Shown here: in pieces, positions 42,765 through 51,222 of the stretch
How the letters are laid out: every line of letters starts with the position of its first letter
Numbering within the stretch: position 1 is the stretch's first letter
NCBI GenBank assembly: GCA_002344125.1
Contig: DDTQ01000010.1
Coordinates: 80,947-144,946 of the forward strand
Length of the DNA stretch: 64,000 bases
Direction: 5' to 3'
Origin: Ignavibacteria bacterium UBA2360
Lineage (GTDB): Bacteria > Bacteroidota > Ignavibacteria > Tepidaquicellales > OLB5
Notes under the pieces: generated by a model
Told to the model about the DNA's origin: nothing
What the model saw: only the letters and a program-made list of their open reading frames with translations
The model's database searches: none
Made by a program: the position numbers and the translations under genes

Positions 42765-44021
42765 ATGAAACTAAAGAAATTGAAAATTAAGAGCGCGGAA
42801 AAGTTTAAATTCAGTTCTATCGAATCTGCTATTGCTGATTTTAAAAAAGGTAAATGCGTTATTGTTGTTGATGATGAAGACCGTGAAAACGAGGGTGACC
42901 TCATTTACTCCGCGGAAAAATCAACACCGGAGCTTGTGAATTTTCTTATCAAATATACCAGCGGCGTAATCTGTGTTTCCATAGAAGACCGCAGACTTAA
43001 GGAACTTAAGCTGGATATGATGACAAATCATAATACGGCGCTGCATGAAACTGCATTTACTATAAGCGTTGATTATGTTCACGGTACCTCAACCGGGATA
43101 TCTGCTTCTGACAGGAACAGAACGATCTTGGCACTGGTGAACAAAAACACCAAACCCGAAGACCTGGGCAGACCCGGACACGTTTTTCCGCTGAGAGCTT
43201 TCCCCGGTGGCGTATTAAGGCGTGCGGGTCACACAGAGGCCGCTGTTGATCTCGCTAGACTTGCGGGACACTACCCGGCAGGTGTACTTTGCGAGATCAT
43301 CAAAAAAGATGGTGAAATGGCAAGGGTTCCGCAGCTTTCCGAGCTTGCTAAAAAACACAAGCTCAAGATAATCACCATTAAAGATCTCATTAATTACAGG
43401 CTTGAGCGCGAAGTGCTTATCGAAAAGCTTGTAGATGTGAACCTGCCCACAAAACACGGGGCATTCAAACTTCATATGTTCAAGAATCTTCTTGATAACA
43501 AAGAGCATCTTGCGCTGGTTAAAGGTGAAATTGATCCCAAAAAGCCGATACTTGTCCGTGTGCATTCGGAATGTTTAACCGGTGATCTGCTCGGTTCACT
43601 CAGGTGCGATTGCCAGGACCAGCTTGTGAAATCACTAAAGATCATTGAGCACGAAAAGAACGGCATCCTTCTTTACATGCGGCAGGAAGGACGAGGCATA
43701 GGGCTTGCCAATAAACTGAAAGCGTATAAGCTGCAGGATGAAGGCGCTGATACCGTTGAAGCCAACGAAGCGCTTGGATTCAAAGCCGATCTTCGTGATT
43801 ACGGAATTGGCGCGCAGATATTAAGGAACCTTGGAGTGAAAAAAATGATTCTATTAACCAATAACCCCAAGAAAGTTGTTGGCTTAAAAGGGTACGGACT
43901 CGAAATAGTTAAACGTATCCCAATTGAAATTCCCGCGAATTCTGTAAACGAAAAATATTTAAAAACCAAAAGAGATAAATTGGGACATCTACTGTTAATC
44001 AACAAAAATCAGGAGAATTAA
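42765..44021 (+). CDS. ribBA: RibBA: DHBP synthase / GTP cyclohydrolase II
   Basis: Supplies both substrates of riboflavin synthesis. The N-terminal DHBP synthase domain has VVDDEDRENEGDL, GRPGHVFPLRA and RRAGHTEAAVDLARLAG. The C-terminal GTP cyclohydrolase II has the zinc triad in HSECLTGDLLGSLRCDC, MRQEGRGIGLANKLKAY and YGIGAQILRNLG. An upstream TTG (42729) has AAGGA before it but lies inside a hairpin. ATG 42765 leaves 17 residues before the domain. No FMN riboswitch is visible upstream. Confidence 0.95.
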   Translation: MKLKKLKIKSAEKFKFSSIESAIADFKKGKCVIVVDDEDRENEGDLIYSAEKSTPELVNFLIKYTSGVICVSIEDRRLKELKLDMMTNHNTALHETAFTISVDYVHGTSTGISASDRNRTILALVNKNTKPEDLGRPGHVFPLRAFPGGVLRRAGHTEAAVDLARLAGHYPAGVLCEIIKKDGEMARVPQLSELAKKHKLKIITIKDLINYRLEREVLIEKLVDVNLPTKHGAFKLHMFKNLLDNKEHLALVKGEIDPKKPILVRVHSECLTGDLLGSLRCDCQDQLVKSLKIIEHEKNGILLYMRQEGRGIGLANKLKAYKLQDEGADTVEANEALGFKADLRDYGIGAQILRNLGVKKMILLTNNPKKVVGLKGYGLEIVKRIPIEIPANSVNEKYLKTKRDKLGHLLLINKNQEN

Positions 44022-44027
44022 ATTATT

Positions 44028-44513
44028 ATGGATTCAAACAACAAAGGATTTGTTTACCTAACAAAGGACAGGCTTCATGAACTCGAAACCGAGCTTAACG
44101 ACCTGAAGCAAAGAGGCAGAAAAGATATTGCCGAAAAGATCGCTGAAGCAAGAGCTCACGGCGATCTCAGTGAAAACGCTGAATACGATGCTGCCAAGCA
44201 TCAGCAGGAGCAGCTTGAAATGCGTATAGCAAAGTTCGAAGAAACGCTCTCAAGAGTAAAGATCATTTCAGCTGATGAACTGCCGAATGATAAAATTTAC
44301 ATTCTCCATAACGTTAAGCTTAAGGACCTTAAGACAAAGGAAGAATTTACATATAAACTGGTTTCACCTGAAGAAGCTGATCTTGAGCAGGATAAGATCT
44401 CTGTAACTTCACCTATTGGCAAATCGCTGCTGGGCAAAAAGAAAAATGAAGAAGTAGAGATAATCGTTCCGGCGGGAAAGCTGAAATACAAAATTGTTGA
44501 TTTTACTAAGTAA
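44028..44513 (+). CDS. greA: Transcription elongation factor GreA
   Basis: Rescues backtracked RNA polymerase by stimulating transcript cleavage. The coiled coil has ENAEYDAAKHQQEQLEMRIA with the acidic tip (GDLSENAEYDAA), followed by the FKBP-like C-domain (SVTSPIGKSLLGKKKNEEVEI). Length 161 is typical. It lies 6 bases after ribBA, so cotranscription is likely. Confidence 0.96.
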   Translation: MDSNNKGFVYLTKDRLHELETELNDLKQRGRKDIAEKIAEARAHGDLSENAEYDAAKHQQEQLEMRIAKFEETLSRVKIISADELPNDKIYILHNVKLKDLKTKEEFTYKLVSPEEADLEQDKISVTSPIGKSLLGKKKNEEVEIIVPAGKLKYKIVDFTK

Positions 44514-44530
44514 CAGCCTGAAACAAAAAA

Positions 44531-45445
44531 ATGGATAAAGATAAAAGAACTCTTTTAAAGGTCGGGATGACGGTTGTCGTTTCCATAATCATTCTGTTGT
44601 GGGGTATTGCATTTTTAAAAGATCTTAAATTCGGCCTCGAAACAAACGAGCTTGTAGTTTATTTTTCTGATGTGAACGGATTGAAAGAAGGTGACCCTGT
44701 CAGCGTTAACGGTGTTACTAAAGGGAAGATCACCGGCATTGAATTGGCGCCCGGGGATTCCGTAAAAGTGGATTTCTCACTTTCTAAAGAAGTTACCCTC
44801 AGGAAAGATTACGATGTATCTGTAGCCATGATAGAACTCATGAGCGGCAAGCAGATATACATTAAGCCCGGGGTTTCAAAAGAAGCCGCAGATATTACAA
44901 AACCGCTTGTTGGCGCTAAAACAAATGATATTGTTGGCTTAATTGGCACAATGAATGAAGTTGGCGCTGATGTTAAGCTTATAACAAGAAGGCTTGATAC
45001 AGCAATGACCAAAATGACTGTCACAGTTGATAACATAAATTCAATTGTTGGCGATGACGGTCTGAAATCTAATATTAAGGGAGCCGCAAGCAATTTTAAT
45101 CTTGCATCAAGGAATCTGAACCTGATGCTTGCTGATACAAGGAACAGTATCAACTCGTTGACTCTTAAACTGAACAGCATCGCAACCAATGTTGATAATA
45201 CTGTAACCGATACAAAGCCTGAAATTAAACAGACAATGGATGATGTAAGGCTTCTCACCGGAAGGCTGGACTCGCTTACCGTTAACCTGAATAATCTTGT
45301 CCTCGGAGTGAATGATTCCAATTCTACGGTCGGAAAGCTGCTTACTGAGGATGAAATGTACGAAAATATAAATAAAGCTTTGCTTAATATTAACAAGCTG
45401 GTCAAAAAAATAGAAAAAGACGGCATCAGGCTTAAGCTGTTCTAA
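44531..45445 (+). CDS. MCE/MlaD-family lipid transport protein
   Basis: A 304-residue periplasmic protein anchored by one N-terminal helix (about 10-29). An MCE domain follows (about 37-115, with VYFSDVNGLKEGDPVSVNGVTKGKITGIEL). A long helical tail with repeated hydrophobic spacing (LNLMLADTRNSINSLTLKL) is typical of MlaD-like proteins. MCE proteins form hexameric channels that move lipids between membranes. The ABC permease and ATPase partners are not adjacent. Confidence 0.9.
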   Translation: MDKDKRTLLKVGMTVVVSIIILLWGIAFLKDLKFGLETNELVVYFSDVNGLKEGDPVSVNGVTKGKITGIELAPGDSVKVDFSLSKEVTLRKDYDVSVAMIELMSGKQIYIKPGVSKEAADITKPLVGAKTNDIVGLIGTMNEVGADVKLITRRLDTAMTKMTVTVDNINSIVGDDGLKSNIKGAASNFNLASRNLNLMLADTRNSINSLTLKLNSIATNVDNTVTDTKPEIKQTMDDVRLLTGRLDSLTVNLNNLVLGVNDSNSTVGKLLTEDEMYENINKALLNINKLVKKIEKDGIRLKLF

Positions 45446-45479
45446 ATAAAAAATTGTAACCAAAAAAAATTCACGTTAT

Positions 45480-47234
45480 ATGCTCAAAAAAAACCTGGGT
45501 TTTATTGTTACAGCCGGTCTCATTGCTTTATTCCTATACTATGCTTCTCAATTCAATAATCCCTTAAACGGATCACAAAAAAAGAAAAGTGATATTAACT
45601 ATTCTTCAGATGTAACGGGCACAAACGGAATGGTAGTTTCCGCAAGCCGCTATGCTTCTGAAGTGGGTGTGAACATTCTGCAAAGCGGCGGTAACGCCGT
45701 TGACGCGGCAGTTGCTATGGGCTTTGCGCTAACTGTTACTTATCCCCAGGCAGGCAATATAGGCGGCGGGGGATTCATGGTCATAAAAACCAAAGATAAA
45801 ATTACCACAATTGATTACCGCGAAAAAGCGCCTGCGGCATCAACCCGCAATATGTTCCTTGATGATAAAGGAAATTTTCTCCCTGAAAAAAGTCAGGTAG
45901 GCCATCTTTCTGCAGGTGTACCCGGCTCAGTTGCTGGTATGCTCTACGCTCTGCAGAAATACGGCTCTATGACCCGCGAAGATGTTCTTGCGCAATCAAT
46001 TAAACTCGCCGAAGACGGCTTTGAAATGGAAGACCGCCTGGCGGAATCTCTCAATTCAGATTTTGATCTGTTTAATGAATTTCCTTCTTCACGCAAGATT
46101 TTTACTAAAGGTGGAGCGAAGTTTAAAGCCGGTGAGAAATTTATTCAAAAAGATCTTGCCAATACACTTAAACTTATAAGTATTCACGGAAGGGATGGCT
46201 TCTATGCCGGCATTACCGCTGATCTGATAGTTAAAGAAATGCAGCAGGGCGCAGGCATCATAACAAAAGAAGACCTGCTTAACTACCAGCCTGTTGAACG
46301 GGAACCTGTTCACACAAATTATAAGGGCTACGATGTTTACTCAATGCCGCCGCCAAGCAGCGGGGGGATCGCGCTTATCCAGCTTCTCAATATGATCGAA
46401 AATGAAACCCTGCCAGATAGGAACGATGTTTACTATGGCATCAAAGAACAATCAAATTATTACCACACCGCCATTGAGAACATGAAGCGTGTTTATGCGG
46501 ATAGAAGCGAGCATTTGGGTGATCCCGATTTCTGGAAAGTACCGGTGAGTGAGCTCACCAATAAAGATTATGCCAAAACCCGCAGAAATGAAATTGGCGA
46601 AAATTCAACCCCGGCTAATGAAATTAAACCCGGCGTGTTCGTTAAGGAATCTGACCAAACCACTCATTACAGCGTTATTGATAAAGATGGAAATATGGTC
46701 AGTGTTACCACTACACTAAATAATACCTATGGTTCAGGGGTTGTTGTTGATGGCGCGGGTTTCCTGCTAAATGATGAAATGGATGATTTCGCGTCAAAAC
46801 CCGGTGAACCCAATATGTTCGGGCTTATCGGCAACGAAGCCAATGCTATTGTTCCCGGTAAACGTATGCTAAGTTCTATGACTCCCACCATAATCCTGAA
46901 AGATGGAGATCCTTTTCTTATTATTGGATCTCCCGGTGGCGGCAGGATCATAACTTCGGTTTATACTTCAATCGTAAATATTATCGATTTCAAAATGTCA
47001 CTTGATTCCGCAATTGATAAACCGCGCTTCCATCATCAGTGGCAGCCGGAATATCTGCAATACGAAGCAGGGGCTGTAGATGATGAAGTTATGGCCAAGT
47101 TGAAAGAAAAAGGGCACCAGGTAAAACAGATATCAGATTATGGCAGAGTAGAAGGCATATTGGTTGACTGGAAAAATAAGGTTTATTACGGTCACAGTGA
47201 CCGCCGCGGCTACGGCGCGGCTATAGGGTATTAA
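45480..47234 (+). CDS. ggt: Gamma-glutamyltransferase
   Basis: Cleaves and transfers the gamma-glutamyl group of glutathione and similar peptides in the periplasm. An N-terminal signal anchor (about 4-22) is followed by the precursor. Autocleavage should occur before Thr394 of TTHYSVIDKDGN, the N-terminal nucleophile of the small subunit. SSMTPTIILKDG and GSPGGGRII are also conserved. Length 584 fits. It is followed by peptidase-inhibitor-like and desuccinylase-like genes. Confidence 0.94.
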   Translation: MLKKNLGFIVTAGLIALFLYYASQFNNPLNGSQKKKSDINYSSDVTGTNGMVVSASRYASEVGVNILQSGGNAVDAAVAMGFALTVTYPQAGNIGGGGFMVIKTKDKITTIDYREKAPAASTRNMFLDDKGNFLPEKSQVGHLSAGVPGSVAGMLYALQKYGSMTREDVLAQSIKLAEDGFEMEDRLAESLNSDFDLFNEFPSSRKIFTKGGAKFKAGEKFIQKDLANTLKLISIHGRDGFYAGITADLIVKEMQQGAGIITKEDLLNYQPVEREPVHTNYKGYDVYSMPPPSSGGIALIQLLNMIENETLPDRNDVYYGIKEQSNYYHTAIENMKRVYADRSEHLGDPDFWKVPVSELTNKDYAKTRRNEIGENSTPANEIKPGVFVKESDQTTHYSVIDKDGNMVSVTTTLNNTYGSGVVVDGAGFLLNDEMDDFASKPGEPNMFGLIGNEANAIVPGKRMLSSMTPTIILKDGDPFLIIGSPGGGRIITSVYTSIVNIIDFKMSLDSAIDKPRFHHQWQPEYLQYEAGAVDDEVMAKLKEKGHQVKQISDYGRVEGILVDWKNKVYYGHSDRRGYGAAIGY

Positions 47235-47257
47235 TTAAAATCCTGAGCTTAGACTTC

Positions 47258-47283
47258 GCAGAGTCTCCCGAAGGGGACTCTGC
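47258..47283. other. Strong hairpin after ggt
   Basis: GCAGAGTC and GACTCTGC flank CCC-GAA-GGG with one bulged base. An A-tract follows on the plus strand, so on that strand it is not a classical terminator. It may be an mRNA 3' stabiliser or a repeat. Confidence 0.5.
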
Positions 47284-47307
47284 AGAAAAAAATTATATAT
47301 CAGATAA

Positions 47308-47679
47308 ATGAGATCAAAATTAATTTTAATTTTTCTATTTTTAACAGTGCTGTTTTTCTCTTCCTGCTCAAGCCTTAAAGAGATAGAAAACTATGCAGGC
47401 GAGAATATTTCTATGGGAGTGGGCGGATTTGCCTCTGTTACTATGGAAGCCGATACTCACCAGGGGTATGATTGGGTAGTTTCTTCCAGCAGCAATTCAT
47501 CAATTGCCAAATATGAAGGCAAAGAGAATAATTACGGAGAAAAGAATACGGATCTTACCAAACAGGTAATTAAATTTAAAGGATTGAAAAAAGGTAAAAC
47601 TATTATTACTTTGAATTATGTTAAGCAGGGCGATATGCTTGCCAAAAAAACAAGAACTGTAAATATTACTGTTTACTAA
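47308..47679 (+). CDS. Lipoprotein with divergent chagasin-like (I42) fold
   Basis: A 123-residue lipoprotein: signal peptide ends in FSSC (Cys20). The mature part has the layout of chagasin-type cysteine peptidase inhibitors: a QGYDW loop at about 51-55 (family NxTTGYxW), a central VIKFKGLKKGKTIITLNYV strand pair and an ending TRTVNITVY. The first and last inhibitor loops are degenerate, so the assignment is moderate. A clearer family member is encoded at 48561. Confidence 0.65.
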   Translation: MRSKLILIFLFLTVLFFSSCSSLKEIENYAGENISMGVGGFASVTMEADTHQGYDWVVSSSSNSSIAKYEGKENNYGEKNTDLTKQVIKFKGLKKGKTIITLNYVKQGDMLAKKTRTVNITVY

Positions 47680-47689
47680 TAGCACAAAT

Positions 47690-48511
47690 TTGAAATTTAC
47701 GACTAAGACATTTATTGCATTCCTCTTCCTTTTCATATCACAGAGTGTATTCTGCTACAGCGATACTTCTTCTGTTAATGAACCGGGACAATATACCTTT
47801 ATTCGACAGGATTACTTTGGTCTCAACGATGAATACGAAACTCCGTACTACATCTTTAAAGGTAAAAAAAACGGACCCGTAATGATCCTCGATGGGGGTA
47901 TTCATGGTGATGAGATAGCTTCTTATATGGCATGCGATTCAATCGTAAAATACCTGAACCTCTATTCCGGTACGCTGATCGTTATTCCCAGAACCAACAT
48001 AATAGCATGCAATCAAAATACCAGGCAGGTGAATTTTGATTTCAATCATGCATTTCCGGGTGATATAACCGCTGACCTGTTTGAATACAGGCTGGCTTAT
48101 GAACTTATGTGGATAGTTGATTCAGTAAAACCTGATCTCATTATTAACCTTCACGAAGCAAGGACCAAATGGTCACCAAAAGCTCTAACTGACCCAGAAA
48201 AGGCCTATGGCCAGATCGTCATTTCCTGCCTGCAGCCGTTTGAGGAATTGCTCGTACGCTCTGTTGATAACATGAATAAACGCATTCCCGAAGGTGATTA
48301 TCAATTTCACACGCATTATTATTCTTACCGCGATCACAGCTCACTGGATAACTTTGTTTCAAAGTTCAATATTAAATCATATACTGTCGAAACATACCGT
48401 GGATTCGATATCGACGCGCGCGTCAAACTGCAGCTTATAGCTGCGCTGCAATTTATGGAAGAAATAGGGCTGGAATTCAGTTTCCCTGCTCACTTAACAG
48501 CATTTCAATAA
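47690..48511 (+). CDS. Secreted succinylglutamate desuccinylase/aspartoacylase-family protein
   Basis: A 273-residue protein with a signal peptide (about 1-20). The zinc site of the AstE/AspA (M14-like) superfamily is visible: GGIHGDEIASY (His and Glu), then IPRTN, and NLHEA (second His). A Glu near the end (VETYRG) may be the general base. It probably hydrolyses an amide or peptide in the periplasm. The substrate is unknown. TTG start at 47690. It lies between two chagasin-like genes. Confidence 0.8.
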   Translation: MKFTTKTFIAFLFLFISQSVFCYSDTSSVNEPGQYTFIRQDYFGLNDEYETPYYIFKGKKNGPVMILDGGIHGDEIASYMACDSIVKYLNLYSGTLIVIPRTNIIACNQNTRQVNFDFNHAFPGDITADLFEYRLAYELMWIVDSVKPDLIINLHEARTKWSPKALTDPEKAYGQIVISCLQPFEELLVRSVDNMNKRIPEGDYQFHTHYYSYRDHSSLDNFVSKFNIKSYTVETYRGFDIDARVKLQLIAALQFMEEIGLEFSFPAHLTAFQ

Positions 48512-48560
48512 GCTTAATTGTTATGGCTTGGGGTAATTCAAATAATTTAATTTAATCAAC

Positions 48561-48941
48561 ATGAAAAAAATAATAAACGCATCTGCATTAATTTTTTTGA
48601 TTGGTTTGGTAACAATTTCCTACTCACAGGAAAAGACTTACACTGAAACCAGCACAGAAATAGTAGCTTCTGTTGGCGAGAATTTCACAATTTCACTGGA
48701 ATCAAACCAATCAACAGGCTATTCATGGTCTGTTGGTATGGTAAGTGATAATGCCCAGGTAGTAGTTGCAGGAATGGATTACGATCTGCCCGAAGGCTCT
48801 AAAACAGGGCAGGGGGGAGCCGAAGTGTGGCACTTAAAAGCTGTCGCTCCGGGTTCTGTAAAACTTATGTTCTATTACGCACGGTCATGGGAAAAAGATG
48901 CTCCCGCAAAAACAGTAACATTCAATGTTTCAATAAAGTAA
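48561..48941 (+). CDS. Chagasin-like cysteine protease inhibitor (I42)
   Basis: A 126-residue exported protein. Signal peptide about 1-22 (ISYSQ). All three I42 loops are visible: NQSTGYSW (49-56), GQGGAEVWHLKAVAPG (from 83) and YYARSWEKDAP (105-115). The last has the aromatic RxW pattern of family inhibitors. Members inhibit papain-type proteases. It is likely periplasmic or surface located. The target is unknown, and no C1 protease is seen in the window. Confidence 0.88.
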   Translation: MKKIINASALIFLIGLVTISYSQEKTYTETSTEIVASVGENFTISLESNQSTGYSWSVGMVSDNAQVVVAGMDYDLPEGSKTGQGGAEVWHLKAVAPGSVKLMFYYARSWEKDAPAKTVTFNVSIK

Positions 48942-48950
48942 TAACAAAAA

Positions 48951-49018
48951 GCTTCCCAAACAAAAGTTTGGGAAGCAGTTATTTCAATCCTGTTTCCCAA
49001 ACTCCAGTTTGGGAAACA
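48951..49018. repeat. Two adjacent TTCCCAAAC palindromes
   Basis: GCTTCCCAAAC-AAAA-GTTTGGGAAGC (48951-48976) and TGTTTCCCAAAC-TCCA-GTTTGGGAAACA (48991-49018). They lie between converging genes, so they may also act as a bidirectional terminator. Same family as 31444, 40301 and 40489. Confidence 0.75.
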
Positions 49019-49026
49019 ATAGTACT

Positions 49027-49572
49027 TTACTCCACAGATGTCCCTTCAAACTCAATTCTTGTATCGTTTACACTTAATATTTCATTCAGCTCGTAAACAT
49101 TCTTATAGCCGTATCCGTAAAGATTCAGGTATGTTGGAATGTTAAGAGCAAGCGTAATACCTTTATCACCGCCGCCTTTAATATCTATTTTAGGCATTGA
49201 TATTTTTGTAGGGAAATATTCAATATCATCTATAAAATTGTTATTGCAGTAAATGAGTATTTTAGTATCGAATGAAGGAATTATCTCCGCAAGCGTTTCC
49301 TGTGTGAAATCTGAAAAATTGAGATTTACCGCTCCCTTAACGTGCTTACTGCTGTACATTGTATTTGATCTGGCGTCAAGAATTACCACATTTTCCTGCT
49401 TAGCAAGTTCAGTAAAATCTTCGATACTCAATAATCTTGCCTGCCTGTGCTCCTTTGCTTCAGCCATCAGCTTCTCGTAGTCTTCGAAGCTCACAAAAGG
49501 TGATTTTTCCTGTGCGCAGGCTGCAATTGCATAAAATGCAAATAGCACTAAAATTAAGTTGATTTTTCTCAT
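49027..49572 (-). CDS. Secreted rhodanese-domain protein
   Basis: A 181-residue protein with a signal peptide ending around IAACAQ. Cys19 could be lipidated. The rhodanese domain (about 45-170) has VVILDARSNTMYSSKHVKGAVNLNFSDF and the catalytic Cys109 in ILIYCNNN. The loop after the Cys is unusual for a thiosulfate sulfurtransferase, so activity is uncertain. Single gene on the minus strand. Confidence 0.85.
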   Translation of the reverse strand: MRKINLILVLFAFYAIAACAQEKSPFVSFEDYEKLMAEAKEHRQARLLSIEDFTELAKQENVVILDARSNTMYSSKHVKGAVNLNFSDFTQETLAEIIPSFDTKILIYCNNNFIDDIEYFPTKISMPKIDIKGGGDKGITLALNIPTYLNLYGYGYKNVYELNEILSVNDTRIEFEGTSVE

Positions 49573-49704
49573 TTTTTTAAAAATTTGATTGATATTAAGG
49601 GTTATAGTGTTTAACTTCTAAAATTGTTCCCGAAAATTTGTGCCTGCTATAAAAGTTAAATTCAATTTACCACTGGATATTTGAACTGGAATGCAGATAA
49701 ATTC

Positions 49705-50031
49705 TTATATCTTGAATTTTCGCCTGGATAGCTTAATTGTAAAATGAATTCTGGAATCAAGCGCATTGAATACTTTCATAATCGTATCAAAGCGGGCGTT
49801 TGTCAGGTTATTTTCAAGTTTGGATATCTGTGATTTTTGCACACCTACAAGTTTACCTAATTGACCCTGTGTCAATTTCCGCTTACGTCTTGTCTGTTTG
49901 ATAGCTTCACCAAGGAACTCGAGTTTTAACTCGTACTCAAAATCTTCCCTCCGTTTGGTTCCTCTTTTGCCGATAAATTTATCAGTCAATTCATCTAGGG
50001 TATATAATTCCAGTTTGCCTTTTTTATGCAT
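49705..50031 (-). CDS. XRE-family antitoxin (HigA-like)
   Basis: A 108-residue DNA-binding protein with a helix-turn-helix at about 50-100: GEAIKQTRRKRKLTQGQLGKLVGVQKSQISKLENNLTNARFDTIMKVFNAL. It follows the toxin gene by 2 bases, the toxin-first order of HigBA systems. It would neutralise the toxin and repress the operon. Confidence 0.87.
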   Translation of the reverse strand: MHKKGKLELYTLDELTDKFIGKRGTKRREDFEYELKLEFLGEAIKQTRRKRKLTQGQLGKLVGVQKSQISKLENNLTNARFDTIMKVFNALDSRIHFTIKLSRRKFKI

Positions 50032-50033
50032 AA

Positions 50034-50369
50034 TTATTTTAAATTAAAATATTCTTTTCTTAAAGTTTCTGCATGTTCAATTTCTGCTTTGGGAGTTTTT
50101 GATGTCTTCTTAATTAAGCCGTGAGTATTTACCACAAGAATATTTTCCTTATTTGTTTTATCCCAAAATGCAAATAGTCTGTAGTAGGTTTTGTTGTAAA
50201 TTGTCCTGAACTCCCATATGTCTTCGGTTAATTTTTTAAATAAACCGGGATCGTTAAATAACTGAGCTTTTCGAATATTAAATAGTATCTTATCTCTGGA
50301 TTTTACATCTATCGATTCAAGAAAATCTTTAGCTTCTTTCAGGAAAAGTACATTAAACTTACTATTCAT
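50034..50369 (-). CDS. RelE/HigB-family toxin
   Basis: A 111-residue protein of the RelE/ParE superfamily: FLKEAKDFLESIDVKSRDKIL, then WEFRTIYNKTYYRLFAFWDK and the basic HGLIKKTSKTPKAEIEHAETLRKEY end, typical of Gp49/HigB-type mRNA interferases. Predicted to cut mRNA on the ribosome. Partner of the XRE protein at 49705. Confidence 0.87.
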   Translation of the reverse strand: MNSKFNVLFLKEAKDFLESIDVKSRDKILFNIRKAQLFNDPGLFKKLTEDIWEFRTIYNKTYYRLFAFWDKTNKENILVVNTHGLIKKTSKTPKAEIEHAETLRKEYFNLK

Positions 50370-50433
50370 ATAATTGTTATTTAAATATAAAAGTTTCCTT
50401 ATGAAGAAACAAGTAAATTTCTCTTCAAGTTAT

Positions 50434-50462
50434 AAAAAAGCCGGATAAAGAATATATCCGGC
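50434..50462 (-). terminator. Terminator of the SPFH/zinc-ribbon operon
   Basis: On the minus strand GCCGGATA and TATCCGGC pair around a 7-base loop and are followed by six T. It lies 30 bases past the stop of the last zinc-ribbon gene and separates it from the toxin-antitoxin pair. Confidence 0.85.
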
Positions 50463-50491
50463 GTGAACTCCTGCTACCACAAATTCAATTA

Positions 50492-51100
50492 TTATGCCAC
50501 CTCAATCCCCAAAACTGCATCCTTAAGCCTGCCGTTAGGCTGTTTGTAGAACGGTACGCCAAGTACCTGGTAGCTCTTTACGTTAATATCGTAATTGATA
50601 TTTCTCACAGTATCGCTTTTTTCAGCTTCTATTGAAAGGAATAAAAATTCTGCTATCTTTTTAGCGTCATCCTTGGAAAAATTAAATCCTGTAAGCTTTA
50701 CATTATACTTCTGCGGTGAAGGTACCGCGTTCTTCAGAGTATAATTAACTCCAATGTTCTTTGCGGATTCTATAGGCATCCAGAATGCAGGCACATAAAA
50801 TTTAACGTCGCCTTCGGTCTTATTGGCTCCGCCAAAAAGATTTGATATCCACCCGCCGGATGAATCGCGTGAGTGGATTCTTACATGCGCATCAACAAGC
50901 CAAAAGCCTTTATAAACCAGCTCGCCATCGCCCTTAACCAGGGGAGCGGCAAAGTTCACTTCCATTGGAACCAGCTCATCGTTTACAATTTCCCAGCCGT
51001 TTCCGCAGCTTGAGCAATATACGATGCTGTCATTCATTTCAACGGTTAGCCCGCTATCGCATGATTTGCATTTTACAGCTATTAATTTAAAATCTTCCAT
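50492..51100 (-). CDS. Zinc-ribbon protein of the SPFH cluster
   Basis: From ATG 51100, a 202-residue soluble protein. The N-terminus has a zinc ribbon with Cys11-14 and Cys29-32 (CKSC...CSSC), the same spacing as the next two genes. About 90-200 is beta-rich with VKFYVPAFWMPIE and SYQVLGVPFYKQPNGRLKDA, similar in style to the YdjG-like relatives upstream, but no membrane helix is present. Last gene before the terminator. Function unknown. A start at 51124 would add eight residues. Confidence 0.78.
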   Translation of the reverse strand: MEDFKLIAVKCKSCDSGLTVEMNDSIVYCSSCGNGWEIVNDELVPMEVNFAAPLVKGDGELVYKGFWLVDAHVRIHSRDSSGGWISNLFGGANKTEGDVKFYVPAFWMPIESAKNIGVNYTLKNAVPSPQKYNVKLTGFNFSKDDAKKIAEFLFLSIEAEKSDTVRNINYDINVKSYQVLGVPFYKQPNGRLKDAVLGIEVA

Positions 51101-51222
51101 AACCTTCAATCCTGAGCGAAGCACCTGCCTGAACTGCCGTTACGGCAGGCAGGTTCTCATCAGTAGATCCTCAAATTTAAATTTATTTAATAAAAAATGT
51201 TTACCTGCAGCCTGCAGTTGCA

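Noticed and set aside
42700..42765. FMN riboswitch before ribBA
   Set aside because: The gap is only about 65 bases and lacks the RFN stems; only a simple hairpin is present.
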